A program made the position numbers and the translations under genes. From Syntrophorhabdaceae bacterium PtaU1.Bin034 (GTDB lineage: Bacteria > Desulfobacterota_G > Syntrophorhabdia > Syntrophorhabdales > WCHB1-27): a DNA stretch of 13,216 nt. Location: the NCBI GenBank assembly GCA_002067405.1, contig MVRP01000104.1, positions 1 to 13,216 of the forward strand. Direction: 5' to 3'. Positions within the stretch are counted from its first letter, which is position 1. The number at the start of each line of letters is the position of its first letter. Positions 12,578 to 13,216 of this stretch are shown here, in pieces. The notes under the pieces were generated by a model. The model saw only the letters and a list, made by a program, of their open reading frames with translations. It searched no databases and was not told the origin of the DNA.

Positions 12578-13162
12578 ATGACGAAAAGAACCGGCTCGAT
12601 GTTGCGGACAGCGCTTTTTGCGGCGGCCATAGTGGGTCTCATCGTCATATTGGCGTACGCCCAGGACAGGAGGGAAAAGGGAACTTATAGAGCCCCGACT
12701 ATAACCGCGGAACAGGCCATGTCCATTGTGAAGGCTGCCCTGCCCAAGCTGACGGTGGGCAACAGCTCTGTAATGACGGGGAGGAGAGGGGAGAAGAGAC
12801 TGGAAGTACCGCTGGTTCTCGATGGAGCTATAGTGTCGAGGGTGCGGCTCAACCCCGCTACCGGTGAGATCCTGCCGGTAGGGCTGGAGATCGTGGAGTA
12901 CACCGTGTCCGCATCACCCGATCAAGCCGTGAAGATCGTCCAACAGGCTCTCCCGAATCTGGAAATTGCATCCGTCAGCTTGGGCAGACAAAAAGGTGAG
13001 TGGACAGTGGATTTGACGCTCAAGAAAGCCGTGATCGCCCATATAGATGTTCATGCCTTTAACGGCTCCATTCTTCCTGACCGGAAAGGCTTCCATCACC
13101 ACCATGGGTCACCACCGCGGCCCCACGGCGGGTTCGAGCGGGGGCGGGACGCAACGGAATAG
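12578..13162 (+). CDS. Secreted protein with two PepSY-like repeats
   Basis: A 194-residue exported protein. An N-terminal signal segment (LRTALFAAAIVGLIVILAYA) with a likely cleavage site after AYA precedes two copies of a PepSY-like unit: ITAEQAMSIVKAALPKL (about residues 41-57) with its beta segment ending NPATGEILPV, and ASPDQAVKIVQQALPNL with NGSILPD. The C-terminus is rich in His, Pro, Gly and Arg, including HHHH, which could bind metal. PepSY domains are thought to inhibit proteases or act in the periplasm in metal or redox systems; the partner here is unknown. ATG 12578 is preferred over the upstream TTG because GAGAGGAG lies about 9 nt before it. A further gene appears to follow within 50 nt, so this may be the first gene of an operon. 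Confidence 0.75.
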   Translation: MTKRTGSMLRTALFAAAIVGLIVILAYAQDRREKGTYRAPTITAEQAMSIVKAALPKLTVGNSSVMTGRRGEKRLEVPLVLDGAIVSRVRLNPATGEILPVGLEIVEYTVSASPDQAVKIVQQALPNLEIASVSLGRQKGEWTVDLTLKKAVIAHIDVHAFNGSILPDRKGFHHHHGSPPRPHGGFERGRDATE

Positions 13163-13170
13163 GCAGGAAC

Positions 13171-13216
13171 ATGGACAATCAGTCAACAACGAAGGAGACA
13201 GGCAAAATGGAAAACG
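13171..13216 (+). CDS. 5' end of a further gene, cut by the window edge
   Basis: Two in-frame ATG codons, at 13171 and 13207, open a frame that runs off the window. The second has the better Shine-Dalgarno (AAGGAGA, 8-9 nt upstream) and is the more likely start, reading MEN. Too little is present to name a product. Its closeness to the PepSY gene suggests an operon. Confidence 0.4.
   Translation, partial: MDNQSTTKETGKMEN

Noticed and set aside
12276..12578. A 100-codon - strand frame in the divergent intergenic region
   Set aside because: It overlaps the PepSY gene start, has no Shine-Dalgarno, and its product looks like no known family; kept only as a note in the intergenic entry.

Overview
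The window is a patchwork of an integration hotspot, decayed metabolic genes and an orphan type III-E (Cas7-11/gRAMP) CRISPR locus, next to a block of ordinary envelope genes. Fragments of 4-hydroxybenzoyl-CoA-reductase-like subunits and a benzoate-CoA-ligase-like enzyme, with Gly-zipper, FlgT-like and PepSY envelope proteins, suggest an anaerobic aromatic-degrading deltaproteobacterium (Desulfobacterota; Syntrophorhabdus-like is a guess), probably from a metagenome. The taxonomy is inference.

Left part (1-2220): an excisionase-like HTH gene and a frame-disrupted tyrosine integrase (+ strand) run into a tRNA-Leu(UAG) gene at 1463-1544. The tRNA's own sigma70-type promoter lies inside the integrase reading frame. 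A second, heavily decayed integrase on the - strand ends 3 nt from the other side of the tRNA. Region 2221-3302 is a run of truncated + strand gene fragments: molybdenum hydroxylase large subunit, MoaD/ThiS-like tail, an unidentified piece, acyl-CoA ligase, and FAD-binding hydroxylase subunit.

Centre (3263-9795, all on the - strand): read 5' to 3', a Cas7-11 effector is followed by a 475-nt leader, a six-repeat CRISPR array (35-nt repeats, five spacers of 37-44 nt) and a CRISPR-type reverse transcriptase truncated after motif A. The effector has the pre-crRNA-processing His and both target-RNA-cleaving Asp residues, matched from memory to Desulfonema ishimotonii Cas7-11. It is remarkable in two ways. 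Its reading frame breaks exactly in the linker between the Cas7.1-Cas11 part and the Cas7.2-Cas7.4 part, with a Shine-Dalgarno/stop/ATG arrangement that could re-initiate translation. It also carries an extra C-terminal cold-shock domain. Two of the five spacers contain a Shine-Dalgarno plus ATG on the strand opposite the crRNA, so those crRNAs would be antisense to translation starts. No Csx29 (TPR-CHAT), Csx30, Csx31, RpoE, Cas1 or Cas2 is present in the window.

Right part (10049-13216): two - strand lipoprotein genes (FlgT/CsgG-like and glycine-zipper), a roughly 500-nt intergenic stretch, then a + strand secreted PepSY-repeat protein and the start of a further gene at the window edge. These look like resident chromosomal genes marking the right edge of the CRISPR locus.
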